Shown here in pieces: positions 1 to 7,620 of a stretch of DNA of 64,000 bases (position 1 is its first letter; each line of letters starts with the position of its first letter). The notes below the pieces were generated by a model. It ran no database searches and was not told the origin of the DNA. It worked only from the letters and a program-made list of their open reading frames with translations. This stretch comes from Methylophaga nitratireducenticrescens (GTDB lineage: Bacteria > Pseudomonadota > Gammaproteobacteria > Nitrosococcales > Methylophagaceae). A program made the translations under genes and the position numbers. The stretch is from contig NC_017857.3 of the NCBI RefSeq assembly GCF_000260985.4, forward strand, positions 2,551,001 through 2,615,000, written 5' to 3'.

Positions 1-380
1 AGTAAATCACTGTCATTATCGATTTCTTGCCACTTGGTAAAGGTGCCTGGGGGTTGGTTATATCTGGTTGCTTCACACTGATCATGGATGTAGTGACGCT
101 TTTCACCACGACCGCTTTCAGAATAGGTTTGGAACAGTTGTTCCAATTTATCCAGGCAGTTTGCTTCCGGCCCGAAGTGGGTCAGCGAACGGCCTTCTGC
201 TTCAGCATTGATGATTTCAGCGCGCATTTCTTCACGGGTATATTTGTGAAAGCTATCGCCCTCAATAACGACGGGGTTGATATTAGCCCGGCGAAAAATA
301 TCTTCAAAAGCATGTTTTACGGTTGAAGTACCGGCTCCTGAAGAACCGGTAACAGCAATAATCGGATGGGAAATAGACAT
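1..380 (-). CDS. prk: Phosphoribulokinase, 5' part (runs off left edge)
   Basis: Phosphoribulokinase phosphorylates ribulose 5-phosphate with ATP to ribulose 1,5-bisphosphate in the Calvin cycle. Translating the minus strand from the ATG at 380 gives about 126 residues with a P-loop GSSGAGTS at residues 12-19, followed by VIEGDSFHKYTREEM and the family segment HYIHDQCEATRYNQPPGTFT, characteristic of bacterial class I enzymes. The start is backed by an AAGGAG ribosome site a few bases upstream. The rest of the gene lies outside the window, so its integrity is unknown. It follows remnants of fbp and fba, the usual Calvin-operon partners, which makes it the only possibly intact gene of the cluster. 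Confidence 0.93.
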   Translation of the reverse strand, partial: MSISHPIIAVTGSSGAGTSTVKHAFEDIFRRANINPVVIEGDSFHKYTREEMRAEIINAEAEGRSLTHFGPEANCLDKLEQLFQTYSESGRGEKRHYIHDQCEATRYNQPPGTFTKWQEIDNDSDL

Positions 381-428
381 TTAAGCCTTCTCCTTGGTGG
401 TAGGCATTGGGAGGCGGATTTGACTTTC

Positions 429-707
429 TTACGAGCACAATTTCCGGGCTAGGTAGCCGACCCACGAGAAGGCATCGAGCAGCATGTCATTGGCAATGAA
501 ATCGGGCTGATGTTGGGTTTTACCTTTTAGATTGGTTGAGTTCGAGGCGCCCAACATGCCAGTAATGACGCCTCGACCAACCGTAAAAGAATTTTGTTTA
601 CATGCTGTTGCTAGATCGTTTTGCAACAGACTTAAATAGCCCGATTCATCAGGCAGCGATTGCTGCTGTTCAAAGATGAACGGGGTTAAGGTTTTATGTG
701 TGCTCAT
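429..707 (-). pseudogene. fbp: Fructose-1,6-bisphosphatase, N-terminal remnant
   Basis: The 92-residue product matches only the N-terminal quarter of class I fructose-1,6-bisphosphatase (usually about 330 residues). Recognisable family segments are the LQNDLATACK helix, GMLGASNSTNLKGKTQ and DFIANDMLLDAFSW, after which the protein ends in YLARKLCS and a stop. The metal-binding and substrate residues of the enzyme lie in the missing part, so it cannot be active. A GGAG ribosome site is kept before the ATG. It sits 48 bases upstream of the phosphoribulokinase gene, consistent with an old fba-fbp-prk Calvin operon. The call as a truncated gene is firm; whether the short peptide is made is unknown. 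Confidence 0.85.
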
Positions 708-786
708 TTATCGCTCCAAATTCTGCGAAATAACAATGAATGGTTTCATGACCTTAAATTGTCGGATTGTTGGTTATTGTTATGCG

Positions 787-1146
787 CTAGGCATAATCTC
801 CCCTGGTGTATTTGTTTATCTTCAAGCATTGACCATCCATCATTAGCGAGCTGAAACCTGACTGAATTGTCCTGACGCAGACAGCCGGTGACGCACCGTG
901 ATCTCGATGCATAACAACGGGGATATGGAGATAACGTTTAATGGACGCGAGAAATAACTGACGAAGAAATGATTTACCGGCAACATTTCTGCCACTTGCT
1001 GAACCTTGCTTGATAACCGGACTGTCTCCAGCATCTGCTGCCTGCATCTGTTCCAGATTATTGACTTTGAAGCTGGGAACTACAAAGTCATGCTCTGCGG
1101 CATAATCAAGCAGTTGTCGTAATGTTAGTAATGCCAAAATATTCAT
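787..1146 (-). pseudogene. fba: Class II fructose-bisphosphate aldolase, N-terminal remnant
   Basis: The product from the ATG at 1146 resembles the first third of the Calvin-type class II aldolase (usually about 345 residues): LLTLRQLLDYAAEHDFVVPSF, NNLEQMQ, DSPVIKQGSA, HIPVVMHRDHGASPAVC and SGFSSLMMDG are all family segments. The helix after NNLEQ has lost about four residues (IMEA-type), and after MMDG the sequence changes to an unrelated tail and stops. The zinc-binding histidines beyond the DHG motif are missing, so no activity is expected. The reading frame could also open 21 bases earlier. It belongs to the same decayed cluster as fbp and prk downstream. Confidence 0.82.
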
Positions 1147-1167
1147 CCTTTCGATTTGCAATTCCAT

Positions 1168-1498
1168 AGGTGGAAAAGCGTGTCACTGATGACCAGTCAT
1201 TTCTGATTTTTTTAATCTAGACCAAGGATGCAATAAATAAAAGACATAATTATTTATGTTCGGTATAAATAAAATTTATAATTTAAGTTTCAACTATCAT
1301 TTCATGACAGCACAGGATGGAGTGGTCGGCCATCCTTCTTGTTTTGGCTGGATGGCTTTTTTATTGGCTTAGCCGAAGTGAGATTTAATAAGATTCGGTG
1401 AGATGGAGCTCAGGAAAAAGCAGCCATCTTTCATCGGTTTTTTGGAGTGTAAGTATCGTTGAATTCCGCTGGTTGTGATATCGCTTTTCTCATGATAA
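1168..1498. other. Intergenic region with a terminator-like hairpin
   Basis: No gene was found here. Around 1330-1361 on the plus strand CCATCC and GGATGG can pair and are followed by CTTTTTTATT, which looks like an intrinsic terminator, although no plus-strand gene precedes it in the window. GGATGG at 1315-1320 offers an alternative pairing with the same CCATCC. The stretch is otherwise AT-rich and probably carries the promoter of the minus-strand aldolase remnant and of vapBC. Confidence 0.35.
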
Positions 1499-1525
1499 TG
1501 TGTATATATCTTAAATACATACACA
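1499..1525. promoter_or_regulatory. Candidate VapBC operator (palindrome)
   Basis: TGTGTATATAT and ATACATACACA form an inverted repeat (10 of 11 positions) separated by a short spacer, ending about 10 bases before the vapB start codon. VapB-VapC complexes normally repress their own promoter through such palindromes. Assignment is by position and symmetry only. Confidence 0.55.
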
Positions 1526-1535
1526 CAGGTGATTT

Positions 1536-1730
1536 ATGAGAACCAACATTGTTATAGATGACAAATTGATGGCTGAGGCTCTAAAAGCATCGGGTTGCAC
1601 CACCAAAAAAGAAGCAGTAGAACAAGGTCTTAAACTCCTGCTTCTGCGAAGTCAGCAGCAGGATATTCGTAAGCTGCGCGGCCGGGTCAAATGGGAAGGT
1701 GATCTGGACGAAATGCGAGGAGGCAAATGA
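1536..1730 (+). CDS. vapB: VapB-family antitoxin
   Basis: Antitoxin of a type II VapBC pair; it would bind DNA through an N-terminal ribbon-helix-helix and neutralise the VapC ribonuclease with its C-terminal tail. The 64-residue product starts MRTNIVIDDKLMAEALKASG and has TKKEAVEQGLKLLL, the pattern of the VapB antitoxin family, with a charged tail (RGRVKWEGDLDEMR) that is typical of the toxin-binding part. The stop codon overlaps the vapC start by four bases (ATGA), so the two are translationally coupled. Confidence 0.88.
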   Translation: MRTNIVIDDKLMAEALKASGCTTKKEAVEQGLKLLLLRSQQQDIRKLRGRVKWEGDLDEMRGGK

Positions 1731-2128
1731 TACTGGTCGATACCAGCGTTTGGATCGATTACTTCAATGGTGTTCAAAACCAACATACCGATACGCTCGA
1801 TGCCGGGATTGTCGAAGGTACTATCGCCATGGGGGATTTGATTTTCCTGGAAATACTCCAAGGTATCCGCGACGACCGCGATTATCGTTTAACCAAGCAG
1901 ACCCTGCTTACGCTGGAACGGCTTGAAATGTTTGGCAAAGGCATGCCTGAAAAATGCGCTGAAAATTATCGTGCACTGCGCAAAAAAGGCATCACCATCC
2001 GTAAGACAACAGATGTCATAATCGCCTCTTTCTGTATCGAACAAAGAATACCGTTACTGTTCCTTGACCGTGACTTCATTCCATTCGTTGAACATCTTGG
2101 TTTACGTTCGGTGTTGCCATACCCCTAG
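1727..2128 (+). CDS. vapC: VapC-family PIN-domain toxin
   Basis: Predicted Mg-dependent endoribonuclease toxin (PIN domain, 133 residues, normal length). The acidic active-site set is visible: D5 in MILVDTSVW, E in FLEILQG near residue 43, D in KTTDVIIASF near residue 100 and D in LLFLDRDF near residue 117. It is coupled to vapB by an ATGA overlap. The last two residues are followed by a TAG stop that belongs to the TA-GGG junction of a mobile element copy starting at 2126-2128, so the original C-terminus may have been changed by that insertion. Confidence 0.9.
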   Translation: MILVDTSVWIDYFNGVQNQHTDTLDAGIVEGTIAMGDLIFLEILQGIRDDRDYRLTKQTLLTLERLEMFGKGMPEKCAENYRALRKKGITIRKTTDVIIASFCIEQRIPLLFLDRDFIPFVEHLGLRSVLPYP

Positions 2129-2292
2129 GGCGTGTTTATCTTAAATTTCAGCCTCAACCTGAAGGGCTGGGGCTATATTTCCGCCTACGGTGTTGGAAAT
2201 GCCTTATGTAGAACAACTACATCCATCATTTATACCTTGTCTGACGAAAATATAGCTTCCAGCAGTGGTGGCTCTGAGAGATCAACAAGCCC
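2128..2292 (+). mobile_element. MITE-like element, shortened copy
   Basis: Copy of the recurrent small element described at 58688-58952. Left end GGGCGTGTTTATCTT, right end ATGAAAG-like (GAGAGATCAACAAGCCC), TA on both sides (2126-2127 and 2293-2294). About 100 internal bases present in the full copy are missing. It lies between two convergent genes and supplies a TAG stop to both: vapC on the plus strand and the DUF6653 gene on the minus strand. Confidence 0.8.
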
Positions 2293-2801
2293 TAATACTC
2301 CCAACTTCGATAAAGCTCGTTCTTCTCCTTCATATCTTCGTAAAGCCAGACCATTCGGTCCAGGTACCAGCTCTTGCCAAGATAGGCCAATGCAACACCT
2401 AACATAGCGCCCCATACCGAGAAATAGACAGTCGCCCAGACCGACAACAGCACGCCTACCAACGAAATTCCATTAAGAATCGCATGTAGCGGAGTGTTAT
2501 GGTTATCCGGTATTGGAACAATATCCCGGTTCAAAAAAACGCGCTCGCCCAGAACAGCCTTTGATGCCCAGTTTTTGGTCGATTTAGGTTTTTTGAAAAG
2601 AATTGGATTGAAAAATAACCACAGAAGCGATGCCAGCCCTGGCACCAAACACCACCAGCCAATCCACTCTCTACTCCAGAACGCGATGACGATAACAGGT
2701 AGCACAGAATATCGGGTCCAGACACTGATTGGATTCGCGTGCCTCATCCAGTTGTCATCATCAAGCTTAAAAAGCCCGGCAATCTTCCGTTCTAATGTCA
2801 T
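2292..2801 (-). CDS. DUF6653-type small membrane protein
   Basis: A 169-residue protein with hydrophobic segments around residues 28-45, 50-68 and 108-145 and the conserved-looking strings RHANPISVWTR, NWASKAVLGERVFLNR and YLGKSWYLDRMVWLYEDM, which I associate with the DUF6653 family of unknown function. Probably an inner-membrane protein. Its final codons (RSWEY) run into a TAG provided by the end of the mobile element at 2128-2292. Function is unknown. Confidence 0.7.
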   Translation of the reverse strand: MTLERKIAGLFKLDDDNWMRHANPISVWTRYSVLPVIVIAFWSREWIGWWCLVPGLASLLWLFFNPILFKKPKSTKNWASKAVLGERVFLNRDIVPIPDNHNTPLHAILNGISLVGVLLSVWATVYFSVWGAMLGVALAYLGKSWYLDRMVWLYEDMKEKNELYRSWEY

Positions 2802-2887
2802 TTCACATTACCGATAGGGTAATCATCGGGGTCGAGTAAAATAGCCAGCATTTGAAACCTCTTGATCTCAAGGTCCTTTTTCTAAGC

Positions 2888-3463
2888 CTAACAGCCACGA
2901 AACAACCATGCATGAATGAGCTTGGTATAGCGCGGCATTACCACATAGACCATCAGCAAAACCGCAATAACGGTAATGATCAAGTTATCCAGATAATGAT
3001 TATCAGGTAGTCCCAGCTTGTGAAGTGGCGGTAGCAAAAACGGCAATACCAACACCAGCGGATAGATCGCTGACCAAGTGACCAAAGCCTGTTTCCAGCG
3101 AATAGGAATTTTGGTATTCGCCTGCTTCGGCGTAAACCAGAAATCCAGCCCGCTACTAAGATAAAAATCGTCCCCTTTTACCAGTAATGGCGATGCTTTG
3201 GCTATCAATTCACTGCGTTTCGCCGACTCCATCCACCCACGCAAATGTGACTGTGTATCAAAGCGAATAATAATCGTATACGTTTCGGTCAATCCCGCGA
3301 TTGGTCGGATAACATTAAAGTCCAGATGACCCGGCGCACTTTTACTTTGCGGGGTGATCTCATCTAACCAGGCTTCATATTCAGCATGTTTATCCTTATC
3401 AACCTGATGGGTAATCACGGCTGTCGCGCCATCAGTTAAGGGATCCGGATGGTTTTGTTGCAT
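2888..3463 (-). CDS. Antibiotic-biosynthesis-monooxygenase-domain membrane protein
   Basis: Residues about 10-100 look like an ABM dimeric alpha/beta-barrel domain (VITHQVDKDKHAEYEAWLDEI, PGHLDFNVIRP, TYTIIIRFDT, HLRGWMES), which in other proteins oxidises or binds small aromatic compounds. The C-terminal third has two membrane segments (WSAIYPLVLVLPFLLPPL and LIITVIAVLLMVYVVMP). Such ABM-plus-two-helix proteins are common but uncharacterised. It sits 86 bases upstream (in its own direction) of the DUF6653 gene and may be co-transcribed with it. Confidence 0.72.
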   Translation of the reverse strand: MQQNHPDPLTDGATAVITHQVDKDKHAEYEAWLDEITPQSKSAPGHLDFNVIRPIAGLTETYTIIIRFDTQSHLRGWMESAKRSELIAKASPLLVKGDDFYLSSGLDFWFTPKQANTKIPIRWKQALVTWSAIYPLVLVLPFLLPPLHKLGLPDNHYLDNLIITVIAVLLMVYVVMPRYTKLIHAWLFRGC

Positions 3464-3544
3464 AACTCATTTCCTAAAAATCAAGTACATCAATGGCCCC
3501 TTAATTCATCACGTTTTCGTTATTTCGTAAATTTCATGCTAAAT

Positions 3545-4100
3545 CTCGGGGCCAGGTTCTAACTCAAATAAATCAATGGTTTTAAACCGGCTGCTCGTGT
3601 TTTTAAACCCATAATTTCTGATCCAAAATGAGGCCTCATTTGAGATATTTTATCCAACAGACCCAAGCGTAGCCCAGCCCGCTTCACCTTCAGTGGTCTC
3701 GAAAGTCTGCGGCAGCAAATGAAGAACTCACCTATTGAGTTAATATTCTTGGCTTTAACTGTTGTTTTGGTTATTTCATTTTCTGGATTCAGAAAATAAA
3801 ACATTGGGCAGGTGTTCACAATCGCTGCTGGTGCTTTGCTTTCACCGTCAAGATACATCCTTACCACCAGCGACTATTCTGAACATCATCAGCGCAATAC
3901 CACAATCCGCTGACAGATAACATATCGCATTAATTTGCTTGGTATACATCACATCCATCAAATTAATGACCAATACGCTATTGGATGTATTTTTTACCTT
4001 GGTAGAGTCATATTGCTGTAAGGGTTGAATGATATATTCATGCAACCGATGCTCCCAATCTTTTGGCGTAGATGGTATCCAATTACCATAGATTCACCAA
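3545..4100 (-). pseudogene. Decayed copy of the NYN-LOTUS gene at 5892-6596
   Basis: Two overlapping broken frames (products including QPLQQYDSTKVKN, INLMDVMYTKQINA, and ITKTTVKAKNINS) align with the intact protein encoded at 5892-6596 (QPIQQYDLTKGKN, IDAMDVMYTKQIDV, VTKTTVKPKNIKS). DNA similarity runs from about 3545 to 4100 and corresponds to residues 40 to the C-terminus; the first 40-45 residues, which carry the first catalytic aspartates, are absent. At least one frameshift lies near 3850-3870. This is a dead paralogue made by duplication, on the other side of the VPLPA-CTERM gene. Confidence 0.85.
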
Positions 4101-4264
4101 TCGCTACTCCAGTATGCCTCCCTCAGAAAAAAGTTAGGGCCAGTTATGACACTGACCCTAACAATTCTCAAACTATATTACGCGTTGAGCCCTGTGACGA
4201 AAAGGGGAAATCCAGCTGGTATTAAGTCATAAACGGACTCATGCTTAGCTTCCCCCCTCGTCGA

Positions 4265-5737
4265 CTACCCCAAAAGACGCGTCCGTCCGGCCCAAAGTCC
4301 GAAAAGCCCGAAAGCAAAAAGAGGCAATGCCGCTGGTAACGGTACGGCACTCGGATTGGTAAACTGACTGGCGAGCGCTTCGGTAGAGAAAGTACCGTCC
4401 GCACCAAAAGTCCAAGAGGAGAAGTTGGTGAATTTCCCTGAAAACAATTCATTACTCGCAATACCGAAAGACATATAGATCAGAGCGTCAGTGATATCAA
4501 ATGACAAAATATTCGACAGCGAAAAGTCGTTAAAGAAAACACTGTTATCGCCCAGGCCCCCGTCAAAAATGCCGGTGCTCAGCATGCCCGAAGTTGAGGT
4601 CAACCCTTCTATGATCAGGTTGTCATCGCCGGCACCAAAGATAACATCACCGATAATCTCGCTGTTGCCCGTCAGTAACAGGCTGCTGTTACCCTGATTG
4701 GGTGCAAACTGGATAGCAGTACCCGAGCGGCCAACCAAGCTACCACTGTTCTCAATAGTAATCTCGGATGTACTGGCGTCATCCGTACCAATTGCACGGA
4801 CGCCTTCGATATAGCCTTCGTTGATGATGGTCAGTGGGCCTGCGACACGATCAGCACCCTGCGTGGGCTCGAACATTGCGTCTACGTCGATGCCACTACC
4901 GCCTTCCAAAGGATCGCTTACGGAACCGGTTGAGACAATAACGCCAGTGGCATGGTTGTGCACCTTGCCCTCATCGATATCGATCCCATCATCAGATCCA
5001 AGGATTACACCATAGTTATTGGCTTCACCGCTGGCGAATTGCACACCATCTTCATCGTCATTGGCACCGGCATTAGTCCAAGTCTGCGTACCAGCATCCC
5101 AAGATAATCCGTTCAAACCGATGGTGCCATGGTTTTCAAGCGTGAAATCTTCACGCGCTTCAATGACTTCTTCACCGCCACGAAGCGTACCGTGGTTAAT
5201 CACAGTGCCACCTGGGCCACGGCTTTGAATCGCACGACCATCGGTACTTTGGATCAGGCCATAATTGGTGATATGCGCATTTTCGAGTTCATCACCATTA
5301 TCCAACCTGACAGCCTGCTTTTCTGCGAAGATTTTTCCGCTTTCCCGGTTGATAAGAGTGAAATTATCCGCATCGTCCTGCAGGCGAATACCACGGTCAC
5401 CGCCACGGATAGTGCCGGAATTGTCGATGGTCAGGTTTGCGCCCTTACCTCGGATCGCATCATCATCACCACTTTCGATCAGCCCCTGATTGTTCAGCGA
5501 CTGGTTTGAGCCACCCAATTGCACTGGACGTCCGTTCGCACGAACAATTTGTGCATCGCTTTCGATGGTGACTGACAGATTGTCTCGGTTGTCATTGATA
5601 TTGCCGCTGTCTACGGCGGTGCAGATCAAAGTTGGTGAATCAATCGAACCACCAGAAATGCATGTTGCCGCCATAGTTGGTGCGTTATACAGAGCCGCCA
5701 ACATTGTAGCGAGTGCTAATTTATGCGTATTTTTCAC
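4265..5737 (-). CDS. Exported beta-helix-like protein with VPLPA-CTERM sorting signal
   Basis: A 490-residue exported protein. It starts with GTG (SD GGAGG just upstream), has a signal peptide cleaved near TMAA-TCISG, then about 400 residues of Asn/Gly/Asp-rich repeats of the NxGxI/NHGTI type (LNNQGLIESGDDDAIRG, IDNSGTIRGGDRGIRL, INHGTLRGGEEVIEA) expected to fold as a right-handed beta-helix. The C-terminus is VPLPAALPLFAFGLFGLWAG followed by RTR, which is the VPLPA-CTERM exosortase signal: motif, one membrane helix, basic tail. Known biology: exosortases process such proteins at the cell surface, often together with exopolysaccharide. No exosortase gene is in the window. Confidence 0.85.
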   Translation of the reverse strand: MKNTHKLALATMLAALYNAPTMAATCISGGSIDSPTLICTAVDSGNINDNRDNLSVTIESDAQIVRANGRPVQLGGSNQSLNNQGLIESGDDDAIRGKGANLTIDNSGTIRGGDRGIRLQDDADNFTLINRESGKIFAEKQAVRLDNGDELENAHITNYGLIQSTDGRAIQSRGPGGTVINHGTLRGGEEVIEAREDFTLENHGTIGLNGLSWDAGTQTWTNAGANDDEDGVQFASGEANNYGVILGSDDGIDIDEGKVHNHATGVIVSTGSVSDPLEGGSGIDVDAMFEPTQGADRVAGPLTIINEGYIEGVRAIGTDDASTSEITIENSGSLVGRSGTAIQFAPNQGNSSLLLTGNSEIIGDVIFGAGDDNLIIEGLTSTSGMLSTGIFDGGLGDNSVFFNDFSLSNILSFDITDALIYMSFGIASNELFSGKFTNFSSWTFGADGTFSTEALASQFTNPSAVPLPAALPLFAFGLFGLWAGRTRLLG

Positions 5738-5891
5738 GTTACCTCCAAGTCAGATAATGAACATCGGAAATGAAGATAGTGATTTATTGTGACAACACTA
5801 TGAATTTTGAAATTAATGTGAACTATGACACATACTAAAAACTGGAAAACTGATAGCAACCGGCTCAGCCCTACCCTTTGCTCTCATCAAT

Positions 5892-6596
5892 TTACTTATT
5901 GCGTGCATTCCGAACTAAAAAAGAATTGCCAGGGCCACGTTTTAACTCAAATAAATCAATAGCTTTAAACAGGCTGCTGAGATTCTTAAAGCCATAATTT
6001 CGGGTATCAAATGAGGTCTTATTAGAGATGTTTGCTCCAACCGGCCCCAGCGCCGCCCAGCCGTCTTCATCTTCTGTTGCCTCAATCGCTTGTCGCAGCA
6101 AATGTATCAGTTTGGTATCGGATTTAATGTTCTTGGGCTTAACCGTTGTTTTGGTGACTTCTTTTTCTTGATCCAGAAACAGAAACTTAGAGCACGCATT
6201 CACAAAAGCTGATGGTGTTTTCCGCTCACCAAAGCCCAACACCACCTTCCCTTCCGCTAAAGCTCTTGTTACCATCGGCGTAAAATCACAATCCGACGAC
6301 ACAAAACACATCACATCAATCTGCTTGGTATACATCACATCCATCGCATCAATAACCAATGCGATATCCGACGCATTTTTCCCCTTGGTTAAATCATATT
6401 GCTGTATCGGTTGAATGGCATATTCATGCAACAGATCTTCCCAGGCCTTTAGCGTAGGTGACTTCCAATTGCCATAGGCTTTACGAATAGTGACCACACC
6501 ATAGTTTGCGACTTCGCTCAGAACATCCTCAAACTTACTCGCGGGCGCATTATCCGCATCAATAAATAATGCGATTTTCTGTTTTAGTTCATCCAT
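5892..6596 (-). CDS. NYN-domain (PIN-like) nuclease with C-terminal OST-HTH/LOTUS domain
   Basis: Residues 1-145 form a NYN domain, a PIN-like predicted ribonuclease fold: acidic residues appear in ALFIDADNAP, ALVIDAMDVMYTKQID and CFVSSDCDFTPMV. Residues about 160-230 (IHLLRQAIEATEDEDGWAAL, YGFKNLSSLFKAIDLFEL) look like an OST-HTH/LOTUS domain, which binds RNA. The combination (LabA/limkain-like) suggests an RNA-processing enzyme. Length 234 residues is normal for the family. A decayed copy lies at 3545-4100. Target RNA unknown. Confidence 0.85.
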   Translation of the reverse strand: MDELKQKIALFIDADNAPASKFEDVLSEVANYGVVTIRKAYGNWKSPTLKAWEDLLHEYAIQPIQQYDLTKGKNASDIALVIDAMDVMYTKQIDVMCFVSSDCDFTPMVTRALAEGKVVLGFGERKTPSAFVNACSKFLFLDQEKEVTKTTVKPKNIKSDTKLIHLLRQAIEATEDEDGWAALGPVGANISNKTSFDTRNYGFKNLSSLFKAIDLFELKRGPGNSFLVRNARNK

Positions 6597-7013
6597 GTTT
6601 GCACCTCAAGCGAATATAGATTTGTAGGCAATGCTCTCTCTTAGTCAGTCTGATTTTTTATTACGGCTTTAGCAATGATAACTGAATGAGTTTTATTTGG
6701 AGCTGAACCTTAGATCCAATTAAATCAAGTTGGCTGACCCCTTGATTTCCTACTTGATTTCCACTTGATTTCCCCTTTGGATTTATTGGCGACTGATCAA
6801 CGCTCTCGTTTTGTGTCTGGGCATTTTCAGGCTCAGGCGTTTGCTCGTTATCAGTTTGTTTGGACGGGTCACACATACCAACATTCAACCTATTGTTGTC
6901 GTGAATTACTTGTTAAGACAAACTCTAAGGCGTAATGGTCGTCGGCGAAATGATTGAGGTTAAATCATCATGTTTACATTGGCTTGCATTGTTATATCAG
7001 CTGGATAACAATA
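6597..7013. other. Intergenic region between NYN gene and parDE
   Basis: No convincing gene. A 75-residue minus-strand frame at 6661-6888 (Gln/Asn-rich, no recognisable domain) is present but has no clear ribosome site or homology I can name. The region presumably holds the divergent promoters of the NYN gene and of parDE. Confidence 0.3.
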
Positions 7014-7028
7014 TACCAATTATTGGTA
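7014..7028. promoter_or_regulatory. Candidate ParDE operator (perfect palindrome)
   Basis: TACCAAT-T-ATTGGTA is a perfect 7-bp inverted repeat lying 16 bases before the ParD start. ParD proteins repress their operon through such sites. It also argues that ParD begins at 7045 and not at the ATG at 7030. Confidence 0.5.
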
Positions 7029-7044
7029 CTTGTGGAATAGCATC

Positions 7045-7284
7045 ATGCATAAGAACACTAGCGTTAGTCTTGGCCAACATTTTGATACATTCATTTCTGA
7101 ACAACTCAAAAGTGGCCGATACAGCTCAACAAGTGAGGTTGTTCGTGCAGGATTGCGATTGCTTGAAGAGTCTGAAACTAGACTCACCACACTTCGAAAA
7201 TTGCTTAAAGAAGGCGAAGATAGTGGTTTCGAGGAATATTCCTATGATGCTTTTATTCGTGAACTGGATAATGAAGGACACTAA
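7045..7284 (+). CDS. parD: ParD-like antitoxin (ribbon-helix-helix)
   Basis: Type II antitoxin of the ParD/CC2985 kind, 79 residues from the ATG at 7045. The N-terminal part NTSVSLGQHFDTFISEQLKSGRYSS followed by SEVVRAGLRLLEE is the classical ParD ribbon-helix-helix DNA-binding segment; the acidic C-terminal part (EGEDSGFEEYSYDAFIREL) would wrap the toxin. An upstream in-frame ATG at 7030 adds MWNSI, which is not seen in the family. Stop and parE start overlap by one base (TAATG). Confidence 0.9.
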   Translation: MHKNTSVSLGQHFDTFISEQLKSGRYSSTSEVVRAGLRLLEESETRLTTLRKLLKEGEDSGFEEYSYDAFIRELDNEGH

Positions 7285-7580
7285 TGCCAAGTTTCAAGCT
7301 TTCCAGGAAGGCCAAAGCTGATCTCAAATCTATAGCCCTTTACACGGAACGTGAATGGGGTCGGGATCAACGAAACCACTACATTCTTCAGTTTGATCAT
7401 TGCTTCAAGCTTTTGGTTGAGAATCCGAAGTTGGGGCAAAGCTGCGATGAAATAAGTCTGGGTTATCGTCAACACCTTCAGGGCAGCCATGTTATTTTCT
7501 ACCAACAGAACGCTGAAGGTACTATTGAGATTATCCGTATCCTCCACAAGAACATGTTGCCTGAAGGATATCTGATTTAG
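7284..7580 (+). CDS. parE: ParE/RelE-superfamily toxin
   Basis: 98-residue toxin with the ParE pattern: FKLSRKAKADLKSIALYTEREWG, followed by FDHCFKLLVENPKLGQSCDEI and HVIFYQQNAEGTIEIIRILHKNM. ParE toxins inhibit DNA gyrase; the sequence alone does not prove that target. It is translationally coupled to parD. Its stop is followed within a few bases by an imperfect palindrome shared with the convergent higA gene (7583-7620). Confidence 0.9.
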   Translation: MPSFKLSRKAKADLKSIALYTEREWGRDQRNHYILQFDHCFKLLVENPKLGQSCDEISLGYRQHLQGSHVIFYQQNAEGTIEIIRILHKNMLPEGYLI

Positions 7581-7582
7581 AG

Positions 7583-7620
7583 AATAACACTCGCTTAATC
7601 AGACAGGATTGATGGTTATG
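7583..7620. repeat. Imperfect palindrome ATAAC...GTTAT between parE and higA
   Basis: On the plus strand GAATAAC ... GTTATGC, with AATC/GATT pairing further in. It lies between convergent genes and overlaps the higA stop codon (GCA TAA C on the minus strand). It could act as a bidirectional terminator, though neither arm is followed by a T-run, or be a remnant of an integron-type attC site (CATAAC/GTTATG ends recur at 8227-8296). Confidence 0.35.

Noticed and set aside
27-326. Plus-strand 99-residue frame
   Set aside because: It is the complement of the phosphoribulokinase coding region, which has clear family motifs on the minus strand.
1330-1361. Terminator-like hairpin considered as part of a riboswitch for vapBC
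   Set aside because: No conserved aptamer features; it is far from the VapB start and a palindromic operator explains the control region better.
5129-5509. Plus-strand frames opposite the VPLPA-CTERM gene
   Set aside because: Antisense shadows of a repetitive gene on the minus strand with signal peptide and sorting signal.
6661-6888. Minus-strand 75-residue Gln/Asn-rich frame
   Set aside because: No family similarity, no convincing ribosome site, and low-complexity composition; treated as non-coding.
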